From: Archaeoglobus sp.
GTDB lineage: Archaea > Halobacteriota > Archaeoglobi > Archaeoglobales > Archaeoglobaceae
Direction of reading: 5' to 3'
Assembly (NCBI RefSeq): GCF_017656475.1
Contig: NZ_JACDNT010000019.1
Coordinates: 1 to 34,537 of the forward strand
DNA length: 34,537 nt
The notes below the pieces were generated by a model. It was not told where the DNA came from, ran no database searches, and saw nothing but the letters and a program-made list of their open reading frames with translations. Below, piece after piece: positions 25,802 through 33,684 of this stretch. The translations under genes and the position numbers were made by a program. Numbering within the stretch: the first letter of the stretch is position 1; the number at the start of each line of letters is the position of its first letter.

Positions 25802-27208
25802 GTGGACTACAAAAGCGAGTATGAGAAGAAGCTTATCAGTCCCGAAGATGCGGCAAGATTAGTCAAAGACGGAATGCACATAGAAATAGGTGGTTCTGCT
25901 AACACCGCTCTGATTATAGACAGGTATCTGGCACAGAGAAAGGATGAGCTGAGCAACGTCGAGATAGGGACATTCATAGACCTTGCACCGTACGAGTTTC
26001 TGAAAGCTGACCCTGAGCAGGAAACGTTCAAGTGGGAAAGCTGTTTCCTGTATGAGCCGGTGAGAAAATACAGCAAAGAAATTGGCCCGTGTGTACATAG
26101 ACCGGGAGTGCTATCAGATGCAGGACTGATTGCGAGAGAGATTGGTATAGATTCAGTGGATATGGCTTTTCTTGTCACAACTCCAATGGACAGACACGGT
26201 TACTTTAACTTCGGCGTTACCTGCACCTTCCTGAAATCGATTGCAGAGGCAGCGGATACCGTTGTTTTGGTTGTCAAGGAAGACATGCCGTGGATTAATG
26301 GAGGCTATGATGAGTGTATCCACATCTCGGAGGTTGACTACATCGTTGAAGACAGGGAATTTCCAACACCGTTCCTGCCGTTTCTGCCACCACCTACCAA
26401 GGAGGACGAAATGATAGCGGAGAACATAATTGAAGCAGGGCTTGTGGAGAATGGTTCAACGCTTCAGGTGGGAATCGGTGGGTTGCCGAACACCGTTATA
26501 AAGATGCTGAAAGAGGCTGGATTCAAAGACCTTGGAATACACACGGAGATGATTGGAGATGGGCTTATGGAGCTGATAGAGGACGGGATAGTTACAAACA
26601 GTCAGAAGAAACTGGATAAAGGCAAGTCAGTCTTCTCCTTCGCTCTTGGAACGAGAAAGCTTTACGACTTTCTTGACAGGAACCCGAAGGTGGCGACCTA
26701 TCCGGTAGAGTACACCAACCACCCATTCGTTATTGCTCAACAGCCGAAAATGTTCTCCCTGAACCAGATAGCTCAGATTGACCTGATGGGGCAGGTAAAT
26801 TCGGAACAGATTGGTCTGACGTCTCCGACAGGTAAGATTTACCAGGTAAGCGGCACCGGTGGGCAGCTTGACTTTGTACTTGGCAGCTTCTACAGCTTCG
26901 ACAGAAGGGGGAAGGCCGTGCTTGCGACTTACTCCACATACAACGGCACTTCCAGAATTATTCCCGCACTGCCAACTGGAGCAGCAATTACCGTCCCGAG
27001 ATCAGTGGTGCAGTATGTGGCCACCGAGTGGGGCATCGCATACCTGAGAGGTTTGCCGATCTACAAGAGAGCCGCGGCATTGATTCAGATTGCTCATCCC
27101 GACCACCGAGATTGGCTTGAGGAGGAAGCGAGGAAGCTCGGTATACTTCCGCCCAAGTACAGCATACCTTCGGGTAAAGCAGATGGTGTGATATACAGAA
27201 GAGATTGA
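25802..27208 (+). CDS. acetyl-CoA hydrolase/transferase family, likely 4-hydroxybutyrate CoA-transferase
   Basis: A 468-residue family I-type CoA-transferase. The catalytic glutamate is Glu249 in GIHTEMIGDG. Glycine-rich CoA-binding segments are LQVGIGGLPN and QVSGTGGQLDF. It starts at GTG 25802 with GAGGTGAT four bases upstream. It transfers CoA between acyl donors such as acetyl- or butyryl-CoA and a hydroxy acid. Substrate choice between 4-hydroxybutyrate and simple acids cannot be read from sequence. The gene is intact, in contrast to its left neighbour, and begins after an AT-rich intergenic stretch with GTTATATTTT about 40 nt upstream. Confidence 0.88.
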   Translation: MDYKSEYEKKLISPEDAARLVKDGMHIEIGGSANTALIIDRYLAQRKDELSNVEIGTFIDLAPYEFLKADPEQETFKWESCFLYEPVRKYSKEIGPCVHRPGVLSDAGLIAREIGIDSVDMAFLVTTPMDRHGYFNFGVTCTFLKSIAEAADTVVLVVKEDMPWINGGYDECIHISEVDYIVEDREFPTPFLPFLPPPTKEDEMIAENIIEAGLVENGSTLQVGIGGLPNTVIKMLKEAGFKDLGIHTEMIGDGLMELIEDGIVTNSQKKLDKGKSVFSFALGTRKLYDFLDRNPKVATYPVEYTNHPFVIAQQPKMFSLNQIAQIDLMGQVNSEQIGLTSPTGKIYQVSGTGGQLDFVLGSFYSFDRRGKAVLATYSTYNGTSRIIPALPTGAAITVPRSVVQYVATEWGIAYLRGLPIYKRAAALIQIAHPDHRDWLEEEARKLGILPPKYSIPSGKADGVIYRRD

Positions 27209-27302
27209 GGCAGAGATCTTCTCTGGATTTAATCAAAGCCCTTCATTACTTTTTACTGGGAGAAATCAAAGGATTTTTAAAACTCTAAATCAACACTTTT
27301 TT

Positions 27303-27491
27303 ATGGAGAAACTCCCTCACCTCCTGAAGCATTGGGTTGAACACACGAAGGAGCACAGAGAGAGATTTGAAGAAGTAGCCAGCAAGATTGAAAGCACAGA
27401 TCCGAAGATTGCTGAGAAACTCAGAGAGGCTGCAGAAAAATACAGAGAAGTCGAAGAAATTCTCAAAGAAGCGGTTAATATGGTAAGGTGA
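27303..27491 (+). CDS. small helical His/Glu-rich protein
   Basis: A 62-residue, highly charged helical protein. The N-terminal HLLKHWVEHTKEHRERF places four histidines along one helix and could bind metal. A TTTTTAAAA box about 25-30 nt upstream supports a leaderless start. The following gene starts 5 bp after its stop, with GGTGAT overlapping the stop. No function is assigned; the two genes probably act together. Confidence 0.75.
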   Translation: MEKLPHLLKHWVEHTKEHRERFEEVASKIESTDPKIAEKLREAAEKYREVEEILKEAVNMVR

Positions 27492-27495
27492 TTCG

Positions 27496-27864
27496 ATGTT
27501 CAGCCTTAAAGTGGAGTCAGAGGATGGATTCTGCAAGATGAAGCTTTATCCTGCAGACCCTGAGTTCTCAATTGGGGGCTACGGCAGAGATGACGTTCTG
27601 GTATTTAAGGGTGCCCCTGTAAGTCTTTCTGCAATTCAGAAGATGCTCGAAAAGGAGTTTGGTGAGGTTCTGGTCAATATAAAGGAGAACTCGATAGAAA
27701 TCGAAATGCAGCGAATGGACTGCTCTCTCGTCATTGAGGATGTTGCAATAGCCATTCGCGAAATGATGGAAAATGCAGCTAAGGATTTAGACCAGATAGA
27801 GGAGATTATTAAGGAATCGCTGAAAAAGTACATGAGAAGGGTTGGCGGGAGTAATGGAAACTAA
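27496..27864 (+). CDS. hypothetical protein co-transcribed with the small helical protein
   Basis: A 122-residue protein of unknown family. Beta-rich N-terminal half (FSLKVESEDGFCKMKLYP, VNIKENSIEIEMQRMD) and a helical C-terminus (VAIAIREMMENAAKDLDQIEEII). Two cysteines. Its ribosome site AAGGTGAT overlaps the stop of the preceding gene. It ends two bases before a small membrane protein gene on the opposite strand. Confidence 0.75.
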   Translation: MFSLKVESEDGFCKMKLYPADPEFSIGGYGRDDVLVFKGAPVSLSAIQKMLEKEFGEVLVNIKENSIEIEMQRMDCSLVIEDVAIAIREMMENAAKDLDQIEEIIKESLKKYMRRVGGSNGN

Positions 27865-27865
27865 A

Positions 27866-28051
27866 TCACTTTTTCAACCTGAATATTAGAACGGCAGTCG
27901 AAAATGCAAAGGCAATTGCTACAGAATGAACCACGTCAAGACCTGAAACTTTTAGGACTATAACGAGAACTGCGAAGGTCATTATAACCGAGCCCGAAAT
28001 TGAGAGGTTTTCGAGTGAGTCCAGCAGATTTTTGCGTTGTTCATCCTTCAT
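27866..28051 (-). CDS. small membrane protein with two transmembrane segments
   Basis: A 61-residue protein. A short charged N-terminus (MKDEQRKNLLDSLENLS) is followed by hydrophobic spans (SGSVIMTFAVLVIVLKVSG and VVHSVAIAFAFSTAVLIF) and the basic tail RLKK. It converges with the hypothetical gene at 27496. Function unknown. Confidence 0.6.
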   Translation of the reverse strand: MKDEQRKNLLDSLENLSISGSVIMTFAVLVIVLKVSGLDVVHSVAIAFAFSTAVLIFRLKK

Positions 28052-28111
28052 TTAGTCTATGTTGATCTTGAAGCTGAAAAACCTTTCTCTAGCGTTCAAT
28101 GAACTCCTTCT

Positions 28112-28201
28112 TTAGCCCAATACTCCCAGCTGAATAGTTAGCAGCCCCAGTGCAATAACTGAGAGTATGATCATGTCCTTTATTTCAATCACTGCTTTCA
28201 T
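28112..28201 (-). CDS. 29-residue single-span membrane peptide
   Basis: The frame begins MKAVIEIKDMIILSVIALGL and continues LTIQLGVLG before the stop at 28112. It has one hydrophobic span behind a short charged head. It lies about 60 bp upstream of, and on the same strand as, the 61-residue membrane protein. The two could be co-transcribed. There is no clear ribosome site, and chance cannot be excluded at this length. Confidence 0.35.
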   Translation of the reverse strand: MKAVIEIKDMIILSVIALGLLTIQLGVLG

Positions 28202-28318
28202 AGTGTTGATTTACCTTAAGGATATTTAAATCTTTTCCTTTTTATATTAGTCAGATTATTATCATCATAATGAGGACTGCACAGGCAAAGTTTTTTGCTT
28301 TAATGCCAAGCAGGGACA

Positions 28319-28732
28319 ATGGTGGAAAAGGTCAGAGAATACATGTACAAAAACGACAAGCTCTTCGAGCTGCTGGGTGCGAGAATTCTGGAGATGAAGG
28401 AGGGCTACGCAAAGGTCGAAATGGTCGTTAAAGATGAGCATCTTAATGCTGCAAAAGTCTGCCATGGTGGCATCATTTTCTCTATTGCGGATCTAGCCTT
28501 TGCTCTGGCGAGCAACAGCCATGGAAAGATTGCACTTGCCATCGAAGTGAGCATTACCTACATGAAAGCCGCTTTTGAAGGAGAAAAACTCGCAGCTGAG
28601 GCAAAAGAAGTCAATCTCGGAAATAGGACTGCTACGTATCTGATGGAGGTGAGAAATTCCAAAAATGAGCTCGTAGCTCTTGCAAAGGGAACTGTTTACA
28701 GGATGGACAAAGAATTCCCTCCTACCTCCTGA
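28319..28732 (+). CDS. PaaI-type hotdog-fold thioesterase
   Basis: A 137-residue protein with the PaaI thioesterase signature: an N-terminal helix, GYAKVEMVVKDEHLNAAKVCHGGIIFSIADLAFALASN with the HGG turn and following Asp, and EVSITYMKAA in the next strand. It hydrolyses acyl-CoA thioesters, probably aromatic or hydroxylated ones. Its end overlaps hisH on the opposite strand by 11 bp. Confidence 0.9.
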   Translation: MVEKVREYMYKNDKLFELLGARILEMKEGYAKVEMVVKDEHLNAAKVCHGGIIFSIADLAFALASNSHGKIALAIEVSITYMKAAFEGEKLAAEAKEVNLGNRTATYLMEVRNSKNELVALAKGTVYRMDKEFPPTS

Positions 28733-29318
28733 CGATGCTGACGAAGTTCTCCAGAATTCTCAACCCAATCTTCCCGCTTTTTTCAGGGTGAAACTGAAAG
28801 CCGAAGTAGTTTTCCCTCTCGATTCCCGAAGGAAAGTCTATTCCGTAGTCGGTTTTGGATATTACAAACTCATCGTCAGTCTGCATGTAGTAGGAGTGGA
28901 CGAAGTATACAAACTCGCCACTCTCAATGCCTTCAAGTATTTCTGTCTCCTTTATTATCTCAAGCGTATTCCAGCCCATGTGCGGCACTTTTCCAACGCT
29001 CGGAGGGAACCTCACCACTTTTCCAGGAATGTAATCCAGTCCTTTATGCAAACCACCTTCTGTGCTTTCTGTGGCGAAAAGCTGCATTCCGAGGCAAATT
29101 CCAAGTATCGGAACCTCCAAAGAATCTATTACGTCTTTCATCGCATTCAATCTTTCAATTGCAGACCTGAAAGCACCCACTCCAGGAAAAACAACTCCTG
29201 ACGCGCTTTTTATTTTATCCGGGTTTTGAGTTACAACTACACTCGCTCCTACCGTTTCAAGAGCCTTTGAGATGCTCTTCAGGTTTCCGACGCCGTAGTT
29301 GACTATAACCATCATCAC
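28722..29318 (-). CDS. hisH: imidazole glycerol phosphate synthase, glutaminase subunit
   Basis: A 198-residue class I glutamine amidotransferase. The nucleophile is Cys75 in GICLGMQLF; His177 and Glu179 are in FQFHPEKSG. It supplies ammonia to HisF for histidine and purine-precursor synthesis. Three consecutive ATG codons make the exact start uncertain by two residues. No other his gene is in the window. The length and motif set favour HisH over other amidotransferases. Confidence 0.93.
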   Translation of the reverse strand: MMMVIVNYGVGNLKSISKALETVGASVVVTQNPDKIKSASGVVFPGVGAFRSAIERLNAMKDVIDSLEVPILGICLGMQLFATESTEGGLHKGLDYIPGKVVRFPPSVGKVPHMGWNTLEIIKETEILEGIESGEFVYFVHSYYMQTDDEFVISKTDYGIDFPSGIERENYFGFQFHPEKSGKIGLRILENFVSIVRR

Positions 29319-29364
29319 CGGATTTGGAGAAAAAAGATTAATTAAGGTTGTTCTAATTCAATCA

Positions 29365-30153
29365 ATGTACAAGATAATCGAGGCTCCGAATTCCGGGAAA
29401 TATCCCTTCAGCCACAGTCTGATTGTCGGGAAAAGCTGTATTATCGACACTGGAGCCGGTGAAAAACTCGCTTCATTGAGGTTTGATTATGTTCTCAACA
29501 CTCACTGGCATGAAGACCATATAGCGATGAACAGGATAGGCAGAAAGGTTCTGGCACACCCTCTCGATGCGGAGGCGATTGAAAGTTACGAGGAGTTCAG
29601 GGAAAGGTACGGTTTGGGTGATCTGGCTAAGATGTTTATAAACTTTGAATTTGGTAGTGTCTATGATGTTTTTGAGGATGAAGACGAGCTTGAATTTGAC
29701 GGCGTTGGTGTTGAGGTTCTGCACACTCCTGGGCATTCAGCGGGGCACTGCTGCTTTGTTGTGAATGATGAGGCTATTTTTCTCGGCGATATCGACCTCA
29801 CAAGCTTTGGACCCTGGTATGGCTGCCTGGATTGCGATGTGAGGGATTTTGCTGCCTCGGTGAAGAGGCTGATGAAGGAGGTGGAGAGCAGAGACATAAA
29901 TCTGGCAATCCCCTCCCACGGAAATCCGGTTTACGGCAAGGAGAACATAATCGAAGCTCTGCAGAAGTACCTCAACAAGTTTTGTGAGAGAGACAAGAAG
30001 ATTAAAGAGTTGGCAAAATCAGGTGTGGATCCTGTGGGGAAAGGTGTTGTTTACAGAAAACTACCTGAGCCAAGGGAGATCTACCTGCACTTCGAAAAAA
30101 TTATGGTGGAGAAGCACCTCACCACTTCTCTCGATAAATTCTGTCAGGGTTGA
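29365..30153 (+). CDS. metallo-beta-lactamase fold hydrolase
   Basis: A 262-residue protein from ATG 29365, chosen because an upstream extension to 29299 would overlap the divergent hisH start and lacks family sequence. The metal motif is THWHEDH (His47, His49, Asp51, His52), followed by TPGHSAGH, FLGDIDL and PSHGNPV. Such enzymes hydrolyse thioesters or similar bonds; glyoxalase II-like activity is possible. Its C-terminus overlaps the convergent nitroreductase by 35 bp. Confidence 0.88.
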   Translation: MYKIIEAPNSGKYPFSHSLIVGKSCIIDTGAGEKLASLRFDYVLNTHWHEDHIAMNRIGRKVLAHPLDAEAIESYEEFRERYGLGDLAKMFINFEFGSVYDVFEDEDELEFDGVGVEVLHTPGHSAGHCCFVVNDEAIFLGDIDLTSFGPWYGCLDCDVRDFAASVKRLMKEVESRDINLAIPSHGNPVYGKENIIEALQKYLNKFCERDKKIKELAKSGVDPVGKGVVYRKLPEPREIYLHFEKIMVEKHLTTSLDKFCQG

Positions 30154-30643
30154 ACCTATCCCCAGCCTCGTAAAAGTCCTTCTCATTTTTCGGATAGCCG
30201 AGTGAAACGACGCTGAAAACCACTATGTTCTCAGGTATCTCCAGAAGCTCTCTCAGCGCCTTCATTCTTTCCTCTCTCGGATAAACACCAAGCCAGACGG
30301 AGCCTATACCGAGACACCGTGCAGCAAGTAAGATGTTCTCAGTGGCAGCACTGCAGTCCTGAACCCACATCTCGTAAGGATATTTCGAGAGCTTGGGGTC
30401 AGCGCAGACCACTATAGCTGCACTCGCATGGGGGAGCATCTGGCCAAACGTGAAAGCCTCGCTCATCTTCTTAAGCATCTCCTTGTTTCTTACAACTACA
30501 AAGTGCCAGGGTTGCTCGTTTCCTGCAGAAGGGGCGAGCATCGCAGCTTTGAGAATTTTTTCGATGTCCTCATCGCTTATTTCCTCATCCGAGTAAACTC
30601 TGATGCTTCTTCTGGTATATATCATTTCAAGACACTCTTCCAT
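30119..30643 (-). CDS. nitroreductase family flavoprotein
   Basis: A 174-residue FMN protein, starting at ATG 30643 (MEECLEMIYTRRSIRVY). A longer frame to 30694 begins with unrelated residues. The N-terminal RRSIRVYSDEEIS and LAPSAGNEQPWHFVVV bind FMN. The C-terminal LGIGSVWLGVYP and SLGYP are typical. It reduces an unknown electron-poor substrate with NAD(P)H. It is divergent from the acetoacetate decarboxylase-like gene and convergent with the metallo-hydrolase. Confidence 0.9.
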   Translation of the reverse strand: MEECLEMIYTRRSIRVYSDEEISDEDIEKILKAAMLAPSAGNEQPWHFVVVRNKEMLKKMSEAFTFGQMLPHASAAIVVCADPKLSKYPYEMWVQDCSAATENILLAARCLGIGSVWLGVYPREERMKALRELLEIPENIVVFSVVSLGYPKNEKDFYEAGDRFNPDRIYREKW

Positions 30644-30692
30644 GAAGCCAAGTGTAGCCAAAGTTAATAATACTTTCAGAAAAAATTGGAAC

Positions 30693-31409
30693 ATGGCGTG
30701 GACGACACCATACTCAAAATCGGGAAGGTCTGCATTGGTGCCTTCAGGTCCTTGGAACTACGGTATGGATGCCATAGCCGTTCATGCAAGCTTTGAAGGT
30801 GTAGAGGACTTGCTTCCAGGAGAGATGAAAAGTGACGGAGAGGGATATGTTTACTTTGCCGACATCGTCTCTCAGAGCCCGAACTTTCCAGAGCTAAATT
30901 TTGAGGCTCCGGGACTTGTTCAATACAGAGAATTCGCCGTTTTTCTGAAAGTTGAGTACAACGGAAGAAACTATGCATACTGTCCGTTCATGTATGTTGA
31001 CAACGATGTCTCTCTTTTGAGAGGTTTTGTAGCGGGCTTTCCAAAAAAGCTTGCCGTTATTGAGATAACAAGAGACCATCCGCTGCTCAAGCAGAAAAAG
31101 TTCGGCGGTGTGGCGATGAGAGGTGGTTATAGCCTTGCGAAACTCGTGGTTGAACCAGAAGTGAAGGCTGATGCGAACCCGCTCGACAGCTTCGGAAGCT
31201 GGATACTGTACAGGTTAGCCGAGCCGATGGGAGTCAAAGATTTCGTGGAAATTGTTCCCGATGTTAGCTACGCAAAAATCGAAAAAGGTTCTGGAGAACT
31301 GGAGCTTTACGGCGGGATAAACGACGAACTGCCCGGAATCAAAGATGTCTTCGGAGGATACAGATTCTCGGCTTTGCTCAAAATAAAGGATATCAAAAAA
31401 ATTCAGTAG
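30693..31409 (+). CDS. acetoacetate decarboxylase family protein
   Basis: A 238-residue protein from ATG 30693 (MAWTTPYSKSGRSALVPSGP). The Schiff-base lysine pair is Lys118-Lys119 in GFVAGFPKKLAV, as in acetoacetate decarboxylases. GVAMRGGYSLAKLVVEP follows. Related proteins decarboxylate or otherwise process beta-keto or cyclic substrates, so the reaction is uncertain. Its stop overlaps the convergent Mrp gene by 7 bp. Confidence 0.85.
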   Translation: MAWTTPYSKSGRSALVPSGPWNYGMDAIAVHASFEGVEDLLPGEMKSDGEGYVYFADIVSQSPNFPELNFEAPGLVQYREFAVFLKVEYNGRNYAYCPFMYVDNDVSLLRGFVAGFPKKLAVIEITRDHPLLKQKKFGGVAMRGGYSLAKLVVEPEVKADANPLDSFGSWILYRLAEPMGVKDFVEIVPDVSYAKIEKGSGELELYGGINDELPGIKDVFGGYRFSALLKIKDIKKIQ

Positions 31410-32173
31410 GGGAAGAACTCGAACCAGTCCGGCTCGTATTCCTCCACTCTTCCCAAATCGGATAGTCTCAGCAACTCTGAGTCGATGGGGATTTCATAGA
31501 GGTATTCTATTTTATATTTCCTCGCGAGTTCCGATGCTTTCCCCTGTCCAAATATGTAGCTTCTCTCACCGCAGTTAGGACATTCAAAGTAGGCCATGTT
31601 CTCCACAATTCCCAGAACAGCAGTCTTCGTCTGCTCTGCCATTGTTATAGCCTTCTCTACTACCGCAGCCGTCAGTTCCTGTGGGGTGGAAACTATGACC
31701 GCGCCATTTGGTTTGGCATCCTGCATTACTGTAAGCGGCGCATCTCCTGTTCCTGGGGGCAAATCAATCAGCAGGTAGTCAAGTTCACCCCACGCAACTC
31801 TGCCGAGAAACTCCCTTATCATCCCCGCAATAAGAGGGCCTCTCCAGATTACTGGCGTTTCCTTTTTCGGGAGTAGGAACTGCATGGACATGACCTTTAT
31901 CCCAAACCTCTGCGTTAATACCGGCTCCAGACCCTCATCGCTTACAGCAACCCTACCATTCTCAAGACCAAAGAGGTGGGGGATGCTCGGCCCGAGAAAG
32001 TCCGCATCCAGAATTCCGACTCTCTTTCCCTGCTTAGCATAGTGTACAGCGAGCAATGCTGTGACTGTGGATTTTCCGACTCCCCCCTTTCCACTCATTA
32101 CGGCTATCCTGAAACTGATCCTGTCAAGTTTCTTCTTGATGTCCTCATCCGTAACTCTTCTCTGCATGAGCAA
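31403..32173 (-). CDS. Mrp/NBP35 family iron-sulfur carrier ATPase
   Basis: A 256-residue deviant-Walker ATPase. SGKGGVGKST (27-36) is the P-loop with signature lysine. GILDADFLGPSIPHLFG and DLPPGTGDAPLTV are switch regions. ECPNCGE (Cys198, Cys201) is the Fe-S cluster bridge of ApbC/Nbp35 dimers. It assembles and delivers Fe-S clusters in the cytosol. The start could be the second or third Met. It follows a Cys-containing hypothetical gene by 24 bp on the same strand. Confidence 0.92.
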   Translation of the reverse strand: MLMQRRVTDEDIKKKLDRISFRIAVMSGKGGVGKSTVTALLAVHYAKQGKRVGILDADFLGPSIPHLFGLENGRVAVSDEGLEPVLTQRFGIKVMSMQFLLPKKETPVIWRGPLIAGMIREFLGRVAWGELDYLLIDLPPGTGDAPLTVMQDAKPNGAVIVSTPQELTAAVVEKAITMAEQTKTAVLGIVENMAYFECPNCGERSYIFGQGKASELARKYKIEYLYEIPIDSELLRLSDLGRVEEYEPDWFEFFPY

Positions 32174-32197
32174 AAAATGAGAACTCGCTTTTTAAAT

Positions 32198-32653
32198 TCA
32201 CGTATTCGTAAACCTTTTACAGACTTCATTATCACACAGTTCAGGGTATAGCGAGGGGAACATTACGTAAACCGGCACGGCCCAGCATGGTGAGTTCCAG
32301 CAGAAGTTTTTGAAACTGAGCTCGAAACTTTCACTTTCGAGATATATCCTGTATCTGGAATCTTCGACTTCGTAGGCCATCAAGAAGTCTTCTTCTTTAC
32401 CAATGATCTTAACAAGGACGAGAGCTTTTTTCTCAATAAGCTGTCTGCAAACTGCAACAACTCCTTCTTCGATCAGTATAAGTTTACCCTTTAGCTTATC
32501 AAAATCTAAGGACTTAAGGTGTGTCAAAAACTTTTTTGACTTTTTATCGCTGAAGATTTTGGCGATGTCCTCTGCTGTTAATGTAACGGGTTCAAAAACC
32601 ACTTTTGACTCAGCATTCCCTCCCAAGTTACACACACCAGTTGCCGGTTCCAT
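32198..32653 (-). CDS. hypothetical protein with a C-terminal four-cysteine pattern
   Basis: A 151-residue protein of unknown family. The last 35 residues contain CWNSPCW (Cys118, Cys123) and CDNEVC (Cys140, Cys145), two CX4C pairs that could bind a metal or an Fe-S cluster. The central part (EDIAKIFSDKKSKKF) is helical. A TTTATATT box lies about 25-30 nt before ATG 32653. It precedes the Fe-S carrier gene by 24 bp and is probably co-transcribed with it. Confidence 0.7.
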   Translation of the reverse strand: MEPATGVCNLGGNAESKVVFEPVTLTAEDIAKIFSDKKSKKFLTHLKSLDFDKLKGKLILIEEGVVAVCRQLIEKKALVLVKIIGKEEDFLMAYEVEDSRYRIYLESESFELSFKNFCWNSPCWAVPVYVMFPSLYPELCDNEVCKRFTNT

Positions 32654-32748
32654 GTTTCCCTTGTTATCTACGGAATATAAAAAATTTTTTTATTTGTTTT
32701 GATTAAAATTTAATATCTCAGGTTATTTTCTAACCTCTTTGGTCAATC

Positions 32749-32805
32749 GTTAACCGATAAAGTAAACTTTTTACATTAATGGTTAACCAAAAAGAAAAAG
32801 GTTAA
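32749..32805 (+). promoter_or_regulatory. repeated GTTAACC sites before the FilR1-like regulator
   Basis: GTTAACC is at 32749-32755, the palindrome GGTTAACC at 32781-32788 and GGTTAA at 32800-32805, with a further TAACC at 32731. They lie within 100 bp upstream of the ArsR/FilR1-like gene. Repeated palindromic sites fit autoregulation by that winged-helix protein. This is inferred from position only. Confidence 0.4.
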
Positions 32806-32830
32806 AACATTGCAATCCCAATTTGACATT

Positions 32831-33598
32831 ATGGATACCTTTGAAGCCCTTGCGTGTTCAGGGCAGAGGAAAAAGATTCTAAATATTCTTTCAAGTTCTC
32901 CGAAATCTACTAAGGAAATTAGCGATTTGACGGGGATATCATCCCCCCTGATTTCAAGACATTTGAAAAAACTCAATGAACTAGGATTCGTGGAGAAAGA
33001 CGGCACTCGCTATATTCTGACGGACAAGGGCTACTTCGTATATCTTGCACTTGAAAAGTTCAGAAAAATAGTAGAGATACTGGATAAGGATCCTGAGTTC
33101 TGGGAGATCCATGATTTTAGCGGAATTCCGGATGAATTCAAGTTAAGAATAGACGAAATTGGAGACTACGAGATACTGAGAAGTGGCAAAGATGAAGTGC
33201 TGAGACACTTCAAGGTATTCTCTTCTATTTACACCGAATCTAAGGTTGTCAGACTTGCGTCGGCAATTTTCTTCCCCTCACACCCCAAAATGTTCGCGGA
33301 AATTTCAGCAAAAGCCGATGTTGAGGTAATAATACCGCTAAAAGCTTTGAACAAACTTAAAAGTGAGTACAGAGAAGAACTGGAGCACTATCTGTCGAAT
33401 GGAGGTAAGATTTACAGAAACGACGATGTTAAGTTAACGGTCATTGTTACTGAAAGGGCGCTTTGTATGGGCTTCTTTCTCAGGGATGGAAAATATGATA
33501 CAGAAAGTGGTCTGCTGAGTTTAGACAGCAGTGCGATAAGATGGGGATTTGAACTGTATAACTATTTCAAAAAGAGTGCTGTCCCGGTGGAAATCTGA
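32831..33598 (+). CDS. ArsR-type transcriptional regulator, FilR1-like (DUF1724)
   Basis: Residues 1-80 form a winged helix (ILNILSSSPKSTKEISDLTG, SPLISRHLKKLNELGFVEKD). The rest matches the FilR1/DUF1724 regulatory domain (FSSIYTESKVVRLASAIFFP, EHYLSNGGKIYRNDDV). I chose ATG 32831; a TTG at 32810 would add seven residues. Proteins of this type control methanogenesis-type or related metabolic genes in Euryarchaeota. Likely autoregulated through the GTTAACC sites. Confidence 0.88.
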   Translation: MDTFEALACSGQRKKILNILSSSPKSTKEISDLTGISSPLISRHLKKLNELGFVEKDGTRYILTDKGYFVYLALEKFRKIVEILDKDPEFWEIHDFSGIPDEFKLRIDEIGDYEILRSGKDEVLRHFKVFSSIYTESKVVRLASAIFFPSHPKMFAEISAKADVEVIIPLKALNKLKSEYREELEHYLSNGGKIYRNDDVKLTVIVTERALCMGFFLRDGKYDTESGLLSLDSSAIRWGFELYNYFKKSAVPVEI

Positions 33599-33684
33599 AT
33601 GCTAACAATGACCATAGAGACATAATTGTTTAATGCAGAGACAGTGTGATGAATGTAAAGAGCATAATCTGGATGTGAAGAAAT

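Noticed and set aside
29299-29364. Longer N-terminus for the metallo-hydrolase
   Set aside because: The extra 22 residues overlap the divergent hisH start and do not look like the family. ATG 29365 gives the usual beginning.
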